Part shown: positions 16,440 through 27,240 of the stretch, piece by piece | How positions within the stretch are numbered: position 1 is the first letter of the stretch | Layout of the letters: every line of letters starts with the position of its first letter | NCBI RefSeq assembly: GCF_001428805.1 | Contig: NZ_LMIS01000001.1 | Location: forward strand, 1,476,976 to 1,540,975 | DNA: 64,000 bases | Direction: 5' to 3' | Origin: Aeromicrobium sp. Root236 | Lineage (GTDB): Bacteria; Actinomycetota; Actinomycetes; Propionibacteriales; Nocardioidaceae | Translations under genes and position numbers: made by a program | The notes under the pieces: model-generated | The model's database searches: none | Seen by the model: only the letters and a program-made list of their open reading frames with translations | Told to the model about the DNA's origin: nothing

Positions 16440-17438
16440 ATGTCACCCACCGAACAGCACAACATCCTGGCTCGCACCACGCTGGTGTGGGCTCTGAGCT
16501 ACGGCGCCGTGCGTACGTACTGGCAGCTCGACGGCCTGCCGTCGCACGTCTCGGCGATCGGCACGGACCTGGTGGTGTTCACCGGGTGGTGGAGCGTCGC
16601 GCTCTGTGGCGCCGCCGCTGCGCTGGCAGGCGCGATGCTGCGGCCGGGTCGCCGGGAGGCGGTTCCCGTGCTGGTCGGTGCAGGGATCGTGGCCGTCGCC
16701 CTGGTCGCCGCCTCGGTGATGCTCGTCCTCGACCTGGTCGGCAACGTGTTCCCGGGCATGGGCATCGACCGCTACCCGCTTGGCGCGGTCAGCCGTGTCG
16801 CCTGCGCGTCTGGCGGGGTGCTGCTCGCGCTCGCCGCCAGGTCGTTCCGGCAGCAGTCCGGCATCCGCCAGCGCGGCCTCGACCGCGTGCAGGCGGCGAT
16901 GACACCTCTGGACCGCACGCCACGGTGGGCCTACGTCGCGGCGTACGTCTCGATGGCCGGCTGCCTCACCCGGATCGGTGCCCAAGCGGTCGTGGGGTTC
17001 GACGAGTCGCCGCTGTCGGGCATGGCCTTCGAGGGCTGCTTCGTCCTCGCCGGGACGCTCCTGCCGCTCGCGCTCGTGCACTCGTGGGGGATGGTGTGGC
17101 CGCGCTGGGTCGTGGGGCTCGCCGGACGGCGGGTGCCTCGGCGACTGGTGCTCTGGCCCGGTGCCGGAGTCTCCGTCATGATCGTCACCTACTTCGGCGT
17201 GATGCTCGGCCAGATGGTCGTCGAGCGGCTCCACGGCCGCAACCCGTTCCCTCCGGATGGCCGGATGGACCTGCCGGAGACGTTCTTCTGGGTCGCCGTC
17301 CCGGCGTACCTGGTGTGGGGTGCGGCGCTGGGCGTCGCCGCGATCGCGTACCACCGGCGGACCCGCTCCCGCGGGGGATCAGGATCGCTCCCGCGAGGGA
17401 TGGGCGAAGCGCCGCGAATGAGCAGGCTGGACGCATGA
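16440..17438 (+). CDS. Multi-pass membrane protein of unknown function
   Basis: The protein has 332 residues and about eight hydrophobic segments. The start has GGTGGAG three bases upstream of the ATG. I do not recognise the family. The C-terminal half (residues about 160-325) resembles the whole next gene product: LALVHSWGMVWPRWVVGLAG here against LGLVQPWGEVAPRWIPLIGG there. It follows the two-component genes by 75 bases in the same direction and overlaps the next gene by ATGA, so all four may form one operon. Confidence 0.75.
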   Translation: MSPTEQHNILARTTLVWALSYGAVRTYWQLDGLPSHVSAIGTDLVVFTGWWSVALCGAAAALAGAMLRPGRREAVPVLVGAGIVAVALVAASVMLVLDLVGNVFPGMGIDRYPLGAVSRVACASGGVLLALAARSFRQQSGIRQRGLDRVQAAMTPLDRTPRWAYVAAYVSMAGCLTRIGAQAVVGFDESPLSGMAFEGCFVLAGTLLPLALVHSWGMVWPRWVVGLAGRRVPRRLVLWPGAGVSVMIVTYFGVMLGQMVVERLHGRNPFPPDGRMDLPETFFWVAVPAYLVWGAALGVAAIAYHRRTRSRGGSGSLPRGMGEAPRMSRLDA

Positions 17439-17941
17439 CAGTCGTTGACACCAGGCCACGCGAGGCCCGGACCCGCCGCATCGCGCACCTCGTACCGCTC
17501 CTCACCCTGCCGTCCGGCCTCTGGCGCATCGCGCTCGTCGTCGGGTTGCCGATGACCAATGCCGACGTCGGCGGCTTCTGGATGCGGGTCTACATCGTCT
17601 CGCTGACGCTGGTGTCGGAGGGCGCGGCCCTGATGACCCTCGGTCTCGTCCAGCCATGGGGCGAGGTCGCGCCTCGCTGGATCCCGTTGATCGGCGGCCG
17701 GCCCGTACGACCTCTGGCCGCGTTCGTCCCGGCCATCACCGGCGCCACGGTCCTGACCGCGCTCTGGACGTGGGTCTTCTGGGGCATGGCGGGCAGCGAG
17801 TTCTACGACTACTTCAACGGCCCGCAGGCGGTCATCGTGACCCTCTGCTACCTGCCCCTGCTCCTCTGGGGCCCCCTGCTGGCGGTGGTGGCCGTCGCCT
17901 ACCTGCGCCGCCGGCGCGCGCCGCAGGCACGGCGCCGGTAG
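17435..17941 (+). CDS. Membrane protein related to the C-terminal half of its neighbour
   Basis: The protein has 168 residues with four predicted membrane segments (around LVPLLTLPSGLWRIALVVG, VYIVSLTLVSEGAALMTLG, AFVPAITGATVLTALWTWVF and LCYLPLLLWGPLLAVVAVAY). It has an Arg-rich tail (YLRRRRAPQARRR). It is homologous by eye to the preceding protein's second half, so it is likely a partial duplication. Function is not known. A hairpin lies directly after its stop. Confidence 0.75.
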   Translation: MTVVDTRPREARTRRIAHLVPLLTLPSGLWRIALVVGLPMTNADVGGFWMRVYIVSLTLVSEGAALMTLGLVQPWGEVAPRWIPLIGGRPVRPLAAFVPAITGATVLTALWTWVFWGMAGSEFYDYFNGPQAVIVTLCYLPLLLWGPLLAVVAVAYLRRRRAPQARRR

Positions 17942-17946
17942 CCGAG

Positions 17947-18000
17947 TTTTGAAGCGTTGCGCAGGTTCCCGGCGTGGAGAACCTGCGCAACGCTTCGAAA
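17947..18000. terminator. Bidirectional hairpin between the convergent membrane-protein and sdhB genes
   Basis: GAAGCGTTGCGCAGGTTC at 17951-17968 and its exact complement at 17979-17996 form an 18-base stem with a ten-base loop. It begins ten bases after the plus-strand stop and ends 12 bases before the sdhB stop. There is no U-tract on either side. Its position between converging operons supports a termination or RNA 3'-end role. Confidence 0.7.
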
Positions 18001-18007
18001 GGTGGGA

Positions 18008-18750
18008 TCAGGCCTTGCCGTGCGCCAGGGCGCCGAGCAGATCGCGGTTGAGCTGCGCGATCGTGTCGAGCGGGATGCCCTTGGGGCACGCCGACGTGCA
18101 CTCGCCGATGTTGGTGCAGCTGCCGAAGCCCTCGTGGTCGTGCTGCTCCACCATGCCGATGACCCGCGACTCGCGCTCGGGCTGACCCTGGGGCAGCAGG
18201 CCGAGGTGCGTGATCTTGGCGGCCGTGAACAGCATCGCCGAGCCGTTGGGGCACGCCGCGACGCACGCGCCACAGCCGATGCAGGTCGCCGCGTCGAACG
18301 CGTGGTCGGCGTCGTCCTTGGGGACGGGCACGGCGTGCGCGTCGGGGGCCGAACCGGTCGGCGCGCTGATGTAGCCACCGGCCTGGATGATCCGGTCGAA
18401 CGCCGAACGGTCGACGACGAGGTCCTTGACGACCGGGAACGCGCCCGCACGCCACGGCTCGACGTCGATGACGGCGCCGTCCTCGAAGCTGCGCATGTGC
18501 AGCTGGCACGTCGTGGTGACCTCGGGGCCGTGCGCGATGCCGTTGATCACGACGCCGCACATGCCACAGATGCCCTCACGGCAGTCGTGGTCGAACGCGA
18601 TGGGGTCGTCGCCGGACAGCGTGAGCTGCTCGTTGAGGACGTCGAGCATCTCGAGGAACGACATGTGCTCGCTGACGTTCTCGACGCCGTAGGTGACCAT
18701 CCGGCCCTTGTCGTCGGCGTTCTTCTGACGCCACACCCTGACGGTGATGT

Positions 18751-18754
<4 letters not shown>
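18008..18754 (-). CDS. sdhB: Succinate dehydrogenase iron-sulfur subunit (SdhCAB type)
   Basis: The 248-residue subunit carries electrons from FAD to quinone. Ligand motifs: [19 protein letters not shown] (2Fe-2S), [18 protein letters not shown] and [17 protein letters not shown] (4Fe-4S and 3Fe-4S). The GTG start has AGGAG upstream and overlaps the sdhA stop (GTGA). It is the last gene of sdhC-sdhA-sdhB, the order used by Corynebacterium-type SDH. It differs clearly from the second SdhB at 21528, which has other spacing and a longer N-terminus. Confidence 0.94.
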
Positions 18755-20700
<1,946 letters not shown>

Positions 20701-20701
20701 G

Positions 20702-21424
20702 TCAGCCTCCCAAGCCGAAGAAGTAGATGGCGAACGGCGGCGCGAGGAAGCCGATCGTGATGAGCGCGGCGATGACGATCGCCGCCGAGTTCCAGAACGA
20801 GTCGCGCCGCTTGGCGCTGTAGTTCTGGCCGAGCGTCGTCAGCGCGCTCCAGAAGCCGTGCCACAGGTGGAAGCCGACGGCGATCATCGCGACGGTGTAG
20901 GCCAGCAGGACCCAGAAGTGCTGGAAGCTGTTGTGCAGCTTGCCGTAGGGCGTGTCCGCGGCACCGCCGGGATGGATGTCGTTGGTCGTCAGGTTGAGGA
21001 TGTGGAAGACGATGAAGAGCGCGATCGTCACGCCGCCCCAGCGCATCGTGAACGAGGCATAGCTCCGCTGGATGCCGGTCTTGTTCTGCTTGGTCTGGTA
21101 GCGCTTGGCGCCGACGTAGCCGGCCGCCTTCTTGTTGCGCCGCCACAGGTTGATCGCCGTGTAGGCGTGGATGATGACCGCGGCCAGCAGCACGACGCGG
21201 ATGATCCACAGCAGGCCTTCGCGCGGCAGGATCGGCGTCAGCATCGTGCGCAGGTGGTGCGCGTACTCGTTGAACGAGTCCGGCCCCGCGAACGCCTTGA
21301 GGTTGCCGTACATGTGCGCCAGCAGGTAGGCCACCATGATGAGGCCGGACACCGCCATCGCGTATTTCTGCGCGACGGTGGACCTACGGGCCGACGGTCG
21401 CTTGCTCAGTTGGGTAGTCGCCAC
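20702..21424 (-). CDS. sdhC: Succinate dehydrogenase cytochrome b subunit (b558 family)
   Basis: The 240-residue anchor has five hydrophobic helices and several His candidates for two hemes (for example [43 protein letters not shown] and [10 protein letters not shown]). It anchors SdhAB and reduces menaquinone, as in B. subtilis and C. glutamicum SDH. The start is GTG at 21422-21424. It is the first gene of its operon; the upstream gap holds the operator also found at the second sdh operon. Confidence 0.92.
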   Translation of the reverse strand: MATTQLSKRPSARRSTVAQKYAMAVSGLIMVAYLLAHMYGNLKAFAGPDSFNEYAHHLRTMLTPILPREGLLWIIRVVLLAAVIIHAYTAINLWRRNKKAAGYVGAKRYQTKQNKTGIQRSYASFTMRWGGVTIALFIVFHILNLTTNDIHPGGAADTPYGKLHNSFQHFWVLLAYTVAMIAVGFHLWHGFWSALTTLGQNYSAKRRDSFWNSAAIVIAALITIGFLAPPFAIYFFGLGG

Positions 21425-21464
21425 AACTCGCCAGCCTAGGACCGGTTGCGCACTTCCGCAAAGG

Positions 21465-21499
21465 CATAGTGAGGGAAGGGTTCATAGCCATCGGCTATG
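21465..21499 (-). promoter_or_regulatory. Promoter/operator of sdhCAB with LysR-type palindrome
   Basis: CATAGCCATCGGCTATG at 21483-21499 is a perfect 7-3-7 palindrome containing a T-N11-A core. CATAGTGAGG at 21465-21474 lies exactly 18 bases away. The same two blocks with the same spacing occur at 25063-25097 in front of the other sdh operon. On the transcribed strand the palindrome lies about 59 bases upstream of the sdhC start, where an activator would bind. Confidence 0.75.
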
Positions 21500-21527
21500 G
21501 ACCCGCGATTCGCCATGCCCTACGGGG

Positions 21528-22289
21528 TCAGCCCTTCGCTGCGCGCTTCTTGCGCCGGATCAACGGGTCGAACTTGAGGTCGACGACGCGCTCCTTGAGC
21601 GGGATCAGCGCGTTGTCGGTGATCTTGATGTGCTCGGGGCAGACCTCGGTGCAGCACTTGGTGATGTTGCAGTAGCCCAGGCCGTGCTCGTCCTGCGCGG
21701 CCTCCTTGCGGTTGAGGCCCTGCTCGGCCGCCGCGTCGAGCGGGTGCATGTCGAGCTCGGCGACCCGCATGAGGAAGCGTGGCCCGGCGAACGCGGGCTT
21801 GTTCTCCTCGTGGTCGCGCAGCACGTGGCACGTGTCCTGGCACAGGAAGCACTCGATGCACTTGCGGAACTCCTGCGACCGCTCGACGTCGACCTGCTGC
21901 ATGCGGTAGTCGCCGGGTGCGACGCCCTCGGGCGGCACGAACGCCCGCACCTCGCGGGCCTTCTCGTAGTTGAACGACACGTCGGTGACGAGGTCGCGGA
22001 TGACCGGGAACGTACGCATCGGAGTGACCACGATCGGCTCACCCGGAGGCAGCGTCGACATGCGCGTCATGCACAGCAGACGCGGACGGCCGTTGATCTC
22101 GGCACTGCACGAGCCGCACTTGCCGGCCTTGCAGTTCCAGCGGACCGCGAGATCCGGGGCCTGCGTCGCCTGGATGCGATGGATGATGTCGAGGACGACC
22201 TCACCTTCATTGACCTCGACGTCGTAGTCGGCGAAGTCGCCGCCCTCGTCGTCGCCGCGCCACACGCGGAAGCGCTCCTGGTTGCCCAT
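21528..22289 (-). CDS. sdhB: Second succinate dehydrogenase iron-sulfur subunit (Sdh1 type)
   Basis: The 253-residue protein has CKAGKCGSCSAEINGRPRLL with a distal Cys at LCMTRM (2Fe-2S), CIECFLCQDTCHVL and CNITKCCTEVCPEHIKI (4Fe-4S/3Fe-4S). The pattern resembles mycobacterial Rv0247c rather than the neighbouring SdhB. The ATG directly abuts the flavoprotein stop with no gap, so translation is coupled. It is the third gene of this operon. Confidence 0.9.
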   Translation of the reverse strand: MGNQERFRVWRGDDEGGDFADYDVEVNEGEVVLDIIHRIQATQAPDLAVRWNCKAGKCGSCSAEINGRPRLLCMTRMSTLPPGEPIVVTPMRTFPVIRDLVTDVSFNYEKAREVRAFVPPEGVAPGDYRMQQVDVERSQEFRKCIECFLCQDTCHVLRDHEENKPAFAGPRFLMRVAELDMHPLDAAAEQGLNRKEAAQDEHGLGYCNITKCCTEVCPEHIKITDNALIPLKERVVDLKFDPLIRRKKRAAKG

Positions 22290-24182
22290 CTAGATCCTTC
22301 CGCCCAGCTCTGCCGTGGTGAAGTACTTGCCGAGCTCATCGCTCTCGAACAGGTCGAGCAGGTCCTCGCGCACCGGGATCTGCTCCTTGCGCTCGACGTC
22401 GATCGTGCCGTCGTCGTTGAGCGTGCAGACCAGCAGGACGTGGCGCCACTCGGGGTCCATCGTCGGGTAGTCGTCGCGCGTGTGACCCCCGCGGCTCTCG
22501 GTGCGCAGGATCGCCGCCTTGGCGACGCACTCGCTGACCAGCAGCATGTTGCGCAGGTCGAGCGCGAGGTGCCAGCCGGGGTTGAACTGGCGGTGACCCT
22601 CGACCACGACGTGCTCGCCGCGCGCCTTGAGGCCCTCGAGCTTGTCGAGCGCCTCCTGGATCTCCTCCTCCTTGCGGATGATGCCGACCAGGTCGTTCAT
22701 GGTCTGCTGGAGCTCCTGGTGCAGCGTGTAGGGATTCTCCGACCCGTCCTGCCCGCCGTCACCGAATGCGGCGACGGACCGGCGGGCCGCGACCTGGACG
22801 TCGTCGTCGCTGATCGCCGGCCGCTGCGCGCCGAGCGAGTCGACGTACTGCGCTGCGCCGGCCCCGGCCCTGCGGCCGAACACCAGCAGGTCCGACAGCG
22901 AGTTGCCGCCGAGCCGGTTTGAGCCGTGCATGCCACCCGAGCACTCGCCCGCCGCGAACAGTCCGGCGACCGAGGCCGCGCCGGTGTCGGGATCGACCTC
23001 GACGCCACCCATGACGTAGTGGCACGTGGGACCGACCTCCATCGGCTCCTTGGTGATGTCGACGTCCGCGAGCTCCTTGAACTGGTGGTGCATCGACGGC
23101 AGCTTCTTGACGATGACCTCGGCCTTGAGCCGGCTCGACACGTCGAGGTAGACACCGCCGTGCGGGGTGCCGCGGCCGGCCTTGACCTCGGAGTTGATCG
23201 CGCGGGCGACCTCGTCACGGGGCAGCAGCTCGGGAGGACGACGGTTGTTGTCGGCATCGGTGTACCAGCGATCCGCCTCCTCCTCGGTCGTCGCGTACTG
23301 CGCCTTGAACACGTCCGGGATGTAGTCGAACATGAACCGCTTGCCCTCGGAGTTGGTCAGCACGCCACCGTCACCGCGTACGGACTCGGTGACGAGGATG
23401 CCCTTGACCGACGGCGGCCAGACCATGCCCGTGGGGTGGAACTGGATGAACTCCATGTTGATGAGCGACGCGCCGGCCCGCAGGGCGAGCGCGTGACCGT
23501 CGCCGGTGTACTCCCAGGAGTTGCTGGTGACCTTGAACGACTTGCCGATGCCGCCGGTCGCGAGGATGATCGCCGGCGCCTCGAAGACGAGGTGGCGGCC
23601 GGACTCGCGCCAGTAGGCCAGCGCGCCGGAGATCCGGTCGCCGTCCTTCGTGAGGTCGGTGACGGTGCACTCGGCGAAGACCTTGATCCTGGCCTCGTAG
23701 TCACCCGTCGCGGCGAAGTCCTCCTGCTGCAGCGACACGATCTTCTGCTGGAGCGTGCGGATCAGCTCGAGGCCCGTGCGGTCGCCGACGTGCGCGAGTC
23801 GCGGATAGGTGTGGCCGCCGAAGTTGCGCTGGCTGATCTTGCCGTCGGGCGTACGGTCGAACACCGCGCCGTAGGTCTCGAGCTCCCAGACGCGGTCGGG
23901 TGCCTCCTTGGCGTGCAGCTCGGCCATGCGCCAGTTGTTGAGGAACTTGCCGCCCCGCATGGTGTCACCGAAGTGCACCATCCAGTTGTCCTTGTCGTTG
24001 ACGTTGCCCATCGACGCGGCACAGCCGCCCTCGGCCATCACGGTGTGGGCCTTGCCGAACAGCGACTTGCTGATGATCGCGGTCTTCTTGCCCTGCTCGC
24101 GCGCCTCGATCGCCGCCCTCAGGCCGGCGCCACCGGCTCCGATGACGATGACGTCGTACGACAGTCGTTCGATCTCGGTCAT
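22290..24182 (-). CDS. sdhA: Second succinate dehydrogenase/fumarate reductase flavoprotein (Sdh1 type)
   Basis: The 630-residue flavoprotein has FAD motif VIVIGAGGAGLRAAIEA at residues 11-27. The covalent-FAD His46 is in GKAHTVMAEGGCAA. The substrate-binding region has QFHPTGMVWP, and the catalytic capping motif is HYVMGGVEVDPDTGA. The short N-terminus and fold order match the classical SdhA/Rv0248c group. It follows the anchor gene by 27 bases. Direction of catalysis (oxidation or reduction) cannot be decided from sequence. Confidence 0.93.
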   Translation of the reverse strand: MTEIERLSYDVIVIGAGGAGLRAAIEAREQGKKTAIISKSLFGKAHTVMAEGGCAASMGNVNDKDNWMVHFGDTMRGGKFLNNWRMAELHAKEAPDRVWELETYGAVFDRTPDGKISQRNFGGHTYPRLAHVGDRTGLELIRTLQQKIVSLQQEDFAATGDYEARIKVFAECTVTDLTKDGDRISGALAYWRESGRHLVFEAPAIILATGGIGKSFKVTSNSWEYTGDGHALALRAGASLINMEFIQFHPTGMVWPPSVKGILVTESVRGDGGVLTNSEGKRFMFDYIPDVFKAQYATTEEEADRWYTDADNNRRPPELLPRDEVARAINSEVKAGRGTPHGGVYLDVSSRLKAEVIVKKLPSMHHQFKELADVDITKEPMEVGPTCHYVMGGVEVDPDTGAASVAGLFAAGECSGGMHGSNRLGGNSLSDLLVFGRRAGAGAAQYVDSLGAQRPAISDDDVQVAARRSVAAFGDGGQDGSENPYTLHQELQQTMNDLVGIIRKEEEIQEALDKLEGLKARGEHVVVEGHRQFNPGWHLALDLRNMLLVSECVAKAAILRTESRGGHTRDDYPTMDPEWRHVLLVCTLNDDGTIDVERKEQIPVREDLLDLFESDELGKYFTTAELGGRI

Positions 24183-24209
24183 GCACGACCCTTCTCGGTC
24201 TGTTGGGTG

Positions 24210-25031
24210 TCAGTTGATGATGCGGGGGTCGGAGAACCAGCCCGCCGAGACGGCCATGATGTAGAAGTCGGTCACGGCCAGGGTGCCGAGCGTCAGCCAC
24301 GCGAGCTGCATGTGCTTGCCGTTGAGCCGCGTGACCCAGCCCCAGAGCTTGTAGCGCACGGGGTGCTGGGAGAAGTGGTTGAGCCGGCCGCCGATGATGC
24401 TGCGGCACGAGTGGCACGAGGCGGTGTAGGCCCACAGCGCGACGACGTTGCCCAGCAGCACGAGGTTGCCCAGGCCGATGCCGAGCTCGCCGTCACCGGT
24501 CTCGAACGCCTTGATCGCGTCGTAGGTGTTGATCAGCGAGATCAGCACCGCGGCGTAGAAGAAGTAGCGGTGCAGGTTCTGCCCGATCAGCGGGAACCGG
24601 GTCTCGCCGGTGTACTTCGCGTGGGGCTCGGCGACCGCGCAGGCCGGCGGCGAGAACCAGAACGCCCGGTAGTAGGCCTTGCGGTAGTAGTAGCAGGTCA
24701 TCCGGAACAGCAGCAGGAACGGCAGCGTCAGTGCGGCGTACGGCAGCCACCAGACATCAGGCAGGAACGTGCCGAAGTGCGAGGACTCCGGGACGCAGCC
24801 GTTGGAGATGCACGGCGAGTAGAACGGCGTCAGGTAGTTGTAGTCGCCGACGAAGTAGTCCTTCTGCTGGAACACCCGCACGGTCGCGTACGTGATCCAG
24901 GCGATCAGCCCGACCGCGGTCGTCAGCGGTGGGATCCACCAGCGATCGGTGCGCAGGGTGCGGGCGGCGATCGCAGCCCGGCCCGCGCCGGCTTCCGGAG
25001 ACGAAGTGGTTCGCAGTGTGGCCACCGTCAC
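24210..25031 (-). CDS. sdhC: Membrane anchor subunit of the second succinate dehydrogenase (Rv0249c-like)
   Basis: The 273-residue membrane protein has about five hydrophobic segments and a Cys-containing loop (ASCHSCRSIIGGRLNHFSQH) typical of the 273-residue mycobacterial Sdh1 anchor. It is the first gene of the operon. The start is GTG at 25029-25031, with a second GTG two codons later. Its promoter faces the LysR gene across a 66-base gap that contains a palindrome. Confidence 0.85.
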   Translation of the reverse strand: MTVATLRTTSSPEAGAGRAAIAARTLRTDRWWIPPLTTAVGLIAWITYATVRVFQQKDYFVGDYNYLTPFYSPCISNGCVPESSHFGTFLPDVWWLPYAALTLPFLLLFRMTCYYYRKAYYRAFWFSPPACAVAEPHAKYTGETRFPLIGQNLHRYFFYAAVLISLINTYDAIKAFETGDGELGIGLGNLVLLGNVVALWAYTASCHSCRSIIGGRLNHFSQHPVRYKLWGWVTRLNGKHMQLAWLTLGTLAVTDFYIMAVSAGWFSDPRIIN

Positions 25032-25062
25032 ACAGTAAGGGCGGCGTACCCATCCGCCAAGT

Positions 25063-25097
25063 CATTGTGAGGTCGCCTTTCATAGCCGTCGACTATC
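25063..25097. promoter_or_regulatory. Operator shared by the second sdh operon and divergent lysR
   Basis: CATAGCCGTCGACTATC at 25081-25097 is a near-palindrome with T-N11-A core (TAGCCGTCGACTA). CATTGTGAGG lies 18 bases before it at 25063-25072. The arrangement copies 21465-21499 in sequence and spacing. The palindrome touches the lysR start and lies about 50 bases upstream of the sdh anchor gene, the normal place for LysR autoregulation and divergent activation. Confidence 0.78.
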
Positions 25098-26012
25098 GTG
25101 GCGGACGTGCAGATCCAGCAGCTCGCGTACTTCGTCGCCGTGGCCCGCACGCGCCATTTCACCCGCGCCGCCGAGCTGACCGGGGTCTCCCAGCCCAGCC
25201 TCTCCAAGCAGATCCGCGTGCTCGAGAACTCGCTGGGCACGCCGCTGTTCGTCCGCAACCGCGGCGCGATCGAGCTCACCAGCGCCGGCGAGGCCCTGCT
25301 GCCGCACGCCCAGCGCATCCTGATCGACAGCGAGAGCGCCGAGCGCACCGTGCGCGAGGTCGCGACGCTGCGCCGCGGGCGCGTACGCATGGGGGCCACG
25401 CCGTCGCTGTGCGAGGGGCTGCTGCCCGAGGCGCTCAAGGAGTTCCACGCCTCCTACCCCGACATCGAGCTCGAGGTGCAGGAGGCCGGGTCGCGCGTGC
25501 TGACCCGCGAGCTCGCCGACGGCCGGCTCGATGTCGCGCTGCTGATCGTCCCGCTGCACAACGCCGATCCCGACATCCAGACGACACCGATCCTGCGCGA
25601 ACGCCTGGTGCTGGCGAGCCCGGCCGACGCGGACCTCCCCGACCGCCTCGAGATCCGCGACCTCGAGGACCTGCCCCTCGTGATGTTCCGCGAGGGCTAC
25701 GACTTGCGCGAGGTGACGCTCGGCGCCTGCGCCGATGCGGGCTTCGAGCCGAAGCTCTCGGTCGAGGGCGGCGAGATGAGCGCCGTGCTCAGGTTCGTGC
25801 AGGCCGGTCTCGGTCACGCCGTGGTGCCGAGCATGGTGCTGACGACCCGTCCGCACCTCAAGGCCACGCAGCTCGACAGTCCCTCGCTCGAGCGCGTCAT
25901 CGCCCTCGCGCACCGCAGCACCGAGGCGCTGCCGCTCGCCGCCCGCGCGTTCAAGTCCGAGCTGCTCAAGCACCTCAAGACCGTCGTCTCCGAGGACCTC
26001 GGAATCGTCTGA
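25098..26012 (+). CDS. LysR-family transcriptional regulator next to sdh
   Basis: The 304-residue LTTR has an N-terminal HTH at residues about 5-62 (FTRAAELTGVSQPSLSKQIR) and a periplasmic-binding-like effector domain. The start may be GTG at 25098 or GTG at 25107 (the latter gives VQIQQLAYF, closer to the family norm). No ribosome site is visible, so a near-leaderless message is possible. Divergent orientation and the shared operator make it the likely regulator of both SDH operons; the effector could be a TCA-cycle acid, which is inference. Confidence 0.92.
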   Translation: MADVQIQQLAYFVAVARTRHFTRAAELTGVSQPSLSKQIRVLENSLGTPLFVRNRGAIELTSAGEALLPHAQRILIDSESAERTVREVATLRRGRVRMGATPSLCEGLLPEALKEFHASYPDIELEVQEAGSRVLTRELADGRLDVALLIVPLHNADPDIQTTPILRERLVLASPADADLPDRLEIRDLEDLPLVMFREGYDLREVTLGACADAGFEPKLSVEGGEMSAVLRFVQAGLGHAVVPSMVLTTRPHLKATQLDSPSLERVIALAHRSTEALPLAARAFKSELLKHLKTVVSEDLGIV

Positions 26013-26043
26013 CACGGGCGCCCGGCGGGTCTAGGCTCCCGGG

Positions 26044-26706
26044 ATGCGCATGCGCCGCCTCGTCTGCATCGGCACCCTCGTCGCCCTGTCCGCATGTGGC
26101 GGTGGCAGCGACAGCGGATCTGACGGGCCGGCCGCATCAGCTCCCCTGTCGAAGGTGCAGGCGCAGAAGGCGCTGCTCACGATCGGCGACTTCGAGTCGG
26201 ACTGGAAGGCCGTGCCCGTCGACGACTCGGACGCCGCCATCACGATCACCAAGGGCGACCCGTCGTGCTCTGCACTGGCGAACGGCCCGGGCGACAAGGC
26301 GCCGACCAGCGTCGAGTCGTCATTCTCCCGGGCCGACCAGGCGTCGATGGACGACACCGTCGAGTCGTACGGCAGCAGCGCCAAGGCGACCAAGGAGTGG
26401 CGTGCCCACCTCAAGGACATCTCCGCCTGCCACGCGTTCACCCTCGGAGGATCCGGCACCCCGAGCGTCGAGGTCGAGGTCACGCCGGCCGAGGTCACCG
26501 ACCTCGGCGACGAGGCCGCCGCGTTCCAGGCGACCGGGACCGTCCAGGGCGTCACGATGAACCTCGACCTGGTGACCGTCAGGACCGGCCGGAACGTCGT
26601 CGCGATCACGACCTTGGCGTTCAACGACCGGCCGCCGCGGGACAAGCTCGAGCAGAAGGTGCAGACGATGCTCGATCGGCTCGACGCACTGGACGACGCG
26701 AGCTGA
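26044..26706 (+). CDS. Secreted lipoprotein of unknown function
   Basis: The 220-residue protein has a signal peptide and lipobox (RLVCIGTLVALSACGGGS) with the lipid Cys near residue 19, then a Gly/Ser/Asp linker. The rest is a compact extracytoplasmic domain with two Cys (DPSCSALANG and DISACHAFTL). It somewhat recalls the sensor-type domains found in PknH-like proteins and in the protein at 55096, but this is weak. Function is unknown. It is convergent with the 2H phosphoesterase gene, six bases away. Confidence 0.75.
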   Translation: MRMRRLVCIGTLVALSACGGGSDSGSDGPAASAPLSKVQAQKALLTIGDFESDWKAVPVDDSDAAITITKGDPSCSALANGPGDKAPTSVESSFSRADQASMDDTVESYGSSAKATKEWRAHLKDISACHAFTLGGSGTPSVEVEVTPAEVTDLGDEAAAFQATGTVQGVTMNLDLVTVRTGRNVVAITTLAFNDRPPRDKLEQKVQTMLDRLDALDDAS

Positions 26707-26712
26707 CAGCGA

Positions 26713-27240
26713 CTACGAGGGGCCGAGCGCGAAGGTGTGCTGCGGGACCCAGCCCGCGACGTCGTCGTGATGGTAGAGGGCGAACTCGTCGACCGAGAAC
26801 TGGCACTCGAACGAGCTGAGCTCGTCGTACGCCCGGTCGAGGCTCGCGTCGTCGAGATTGTGCGCGATCGTGACGTGCGGGTGGAACGGGAACTCCGGCT
26901 CGGGGGCGTCGAGTGCCCGACGGACGCACTTGGCCAGCATCTCGGTGTAGGAGATGCCCTGGCTCACCGCGACGAACACGACCGGTGACACCGGACGGAA
27001 CGTGCCGGTGCCCCGCAGCCGCATGGGGAACGGCGGCATCGTCGCCGACGCACGCCGAAGCGCTGCGTAGACGTCATCGAGCTCGTCCGGGGCGTAGTCG
27101 ACCGGTGGGATCAGGGTCACGTGGCTCGGCACGGTCTCGGCCATCGGGTCACCGAAGGCGGCTCGCATCGAGCGCAGCTGGCTGCCGTACGGCTCCGGCA
27201 CCGGGATCGCGATCCCGATCGTGAGGCGGTCCGTGGTCAT
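26713..27240 (-). CDS. 2H phosphoesterase (2'-5' RNA ligase family)
   Basis: The 175-residue protein carries two HxT/S motifs, [10 protein letters not shown] and [10 protein letters not shown], that build the two-histidine active site of LigT/2H enzymes. These act on cyclic phosphates of nucleotides or RNA ends. The ATG overlaps the trpS stop (ATGA), so it is cotranslated with tryptophanyl-tRNA synthetase. The substrate is unknown. Confidence 0.87.
   Translation of the reverse strand: MTTDRLTIGIAIPVPEPYGSQLRSMRAAFGDPMAETVPSHVTLIPPVDYAPDELDDVYAALRRASATMPPFPMRLRGTGTFRPVSPVVFVAVSQGISYTEMLAKCVRRALDAPEPEFPFHPHVTIAHNLDDASLDRAYDELSSFECQFSVDEFALYHHDDVAGWVPQHTFALGPS

Noticed and set aside
22926..25070. 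A 714-codon plus-strand frame opposite sdhA and the anchor gene
   Set aside because: Antisense shadow of the sdh operon; no domain pattern.
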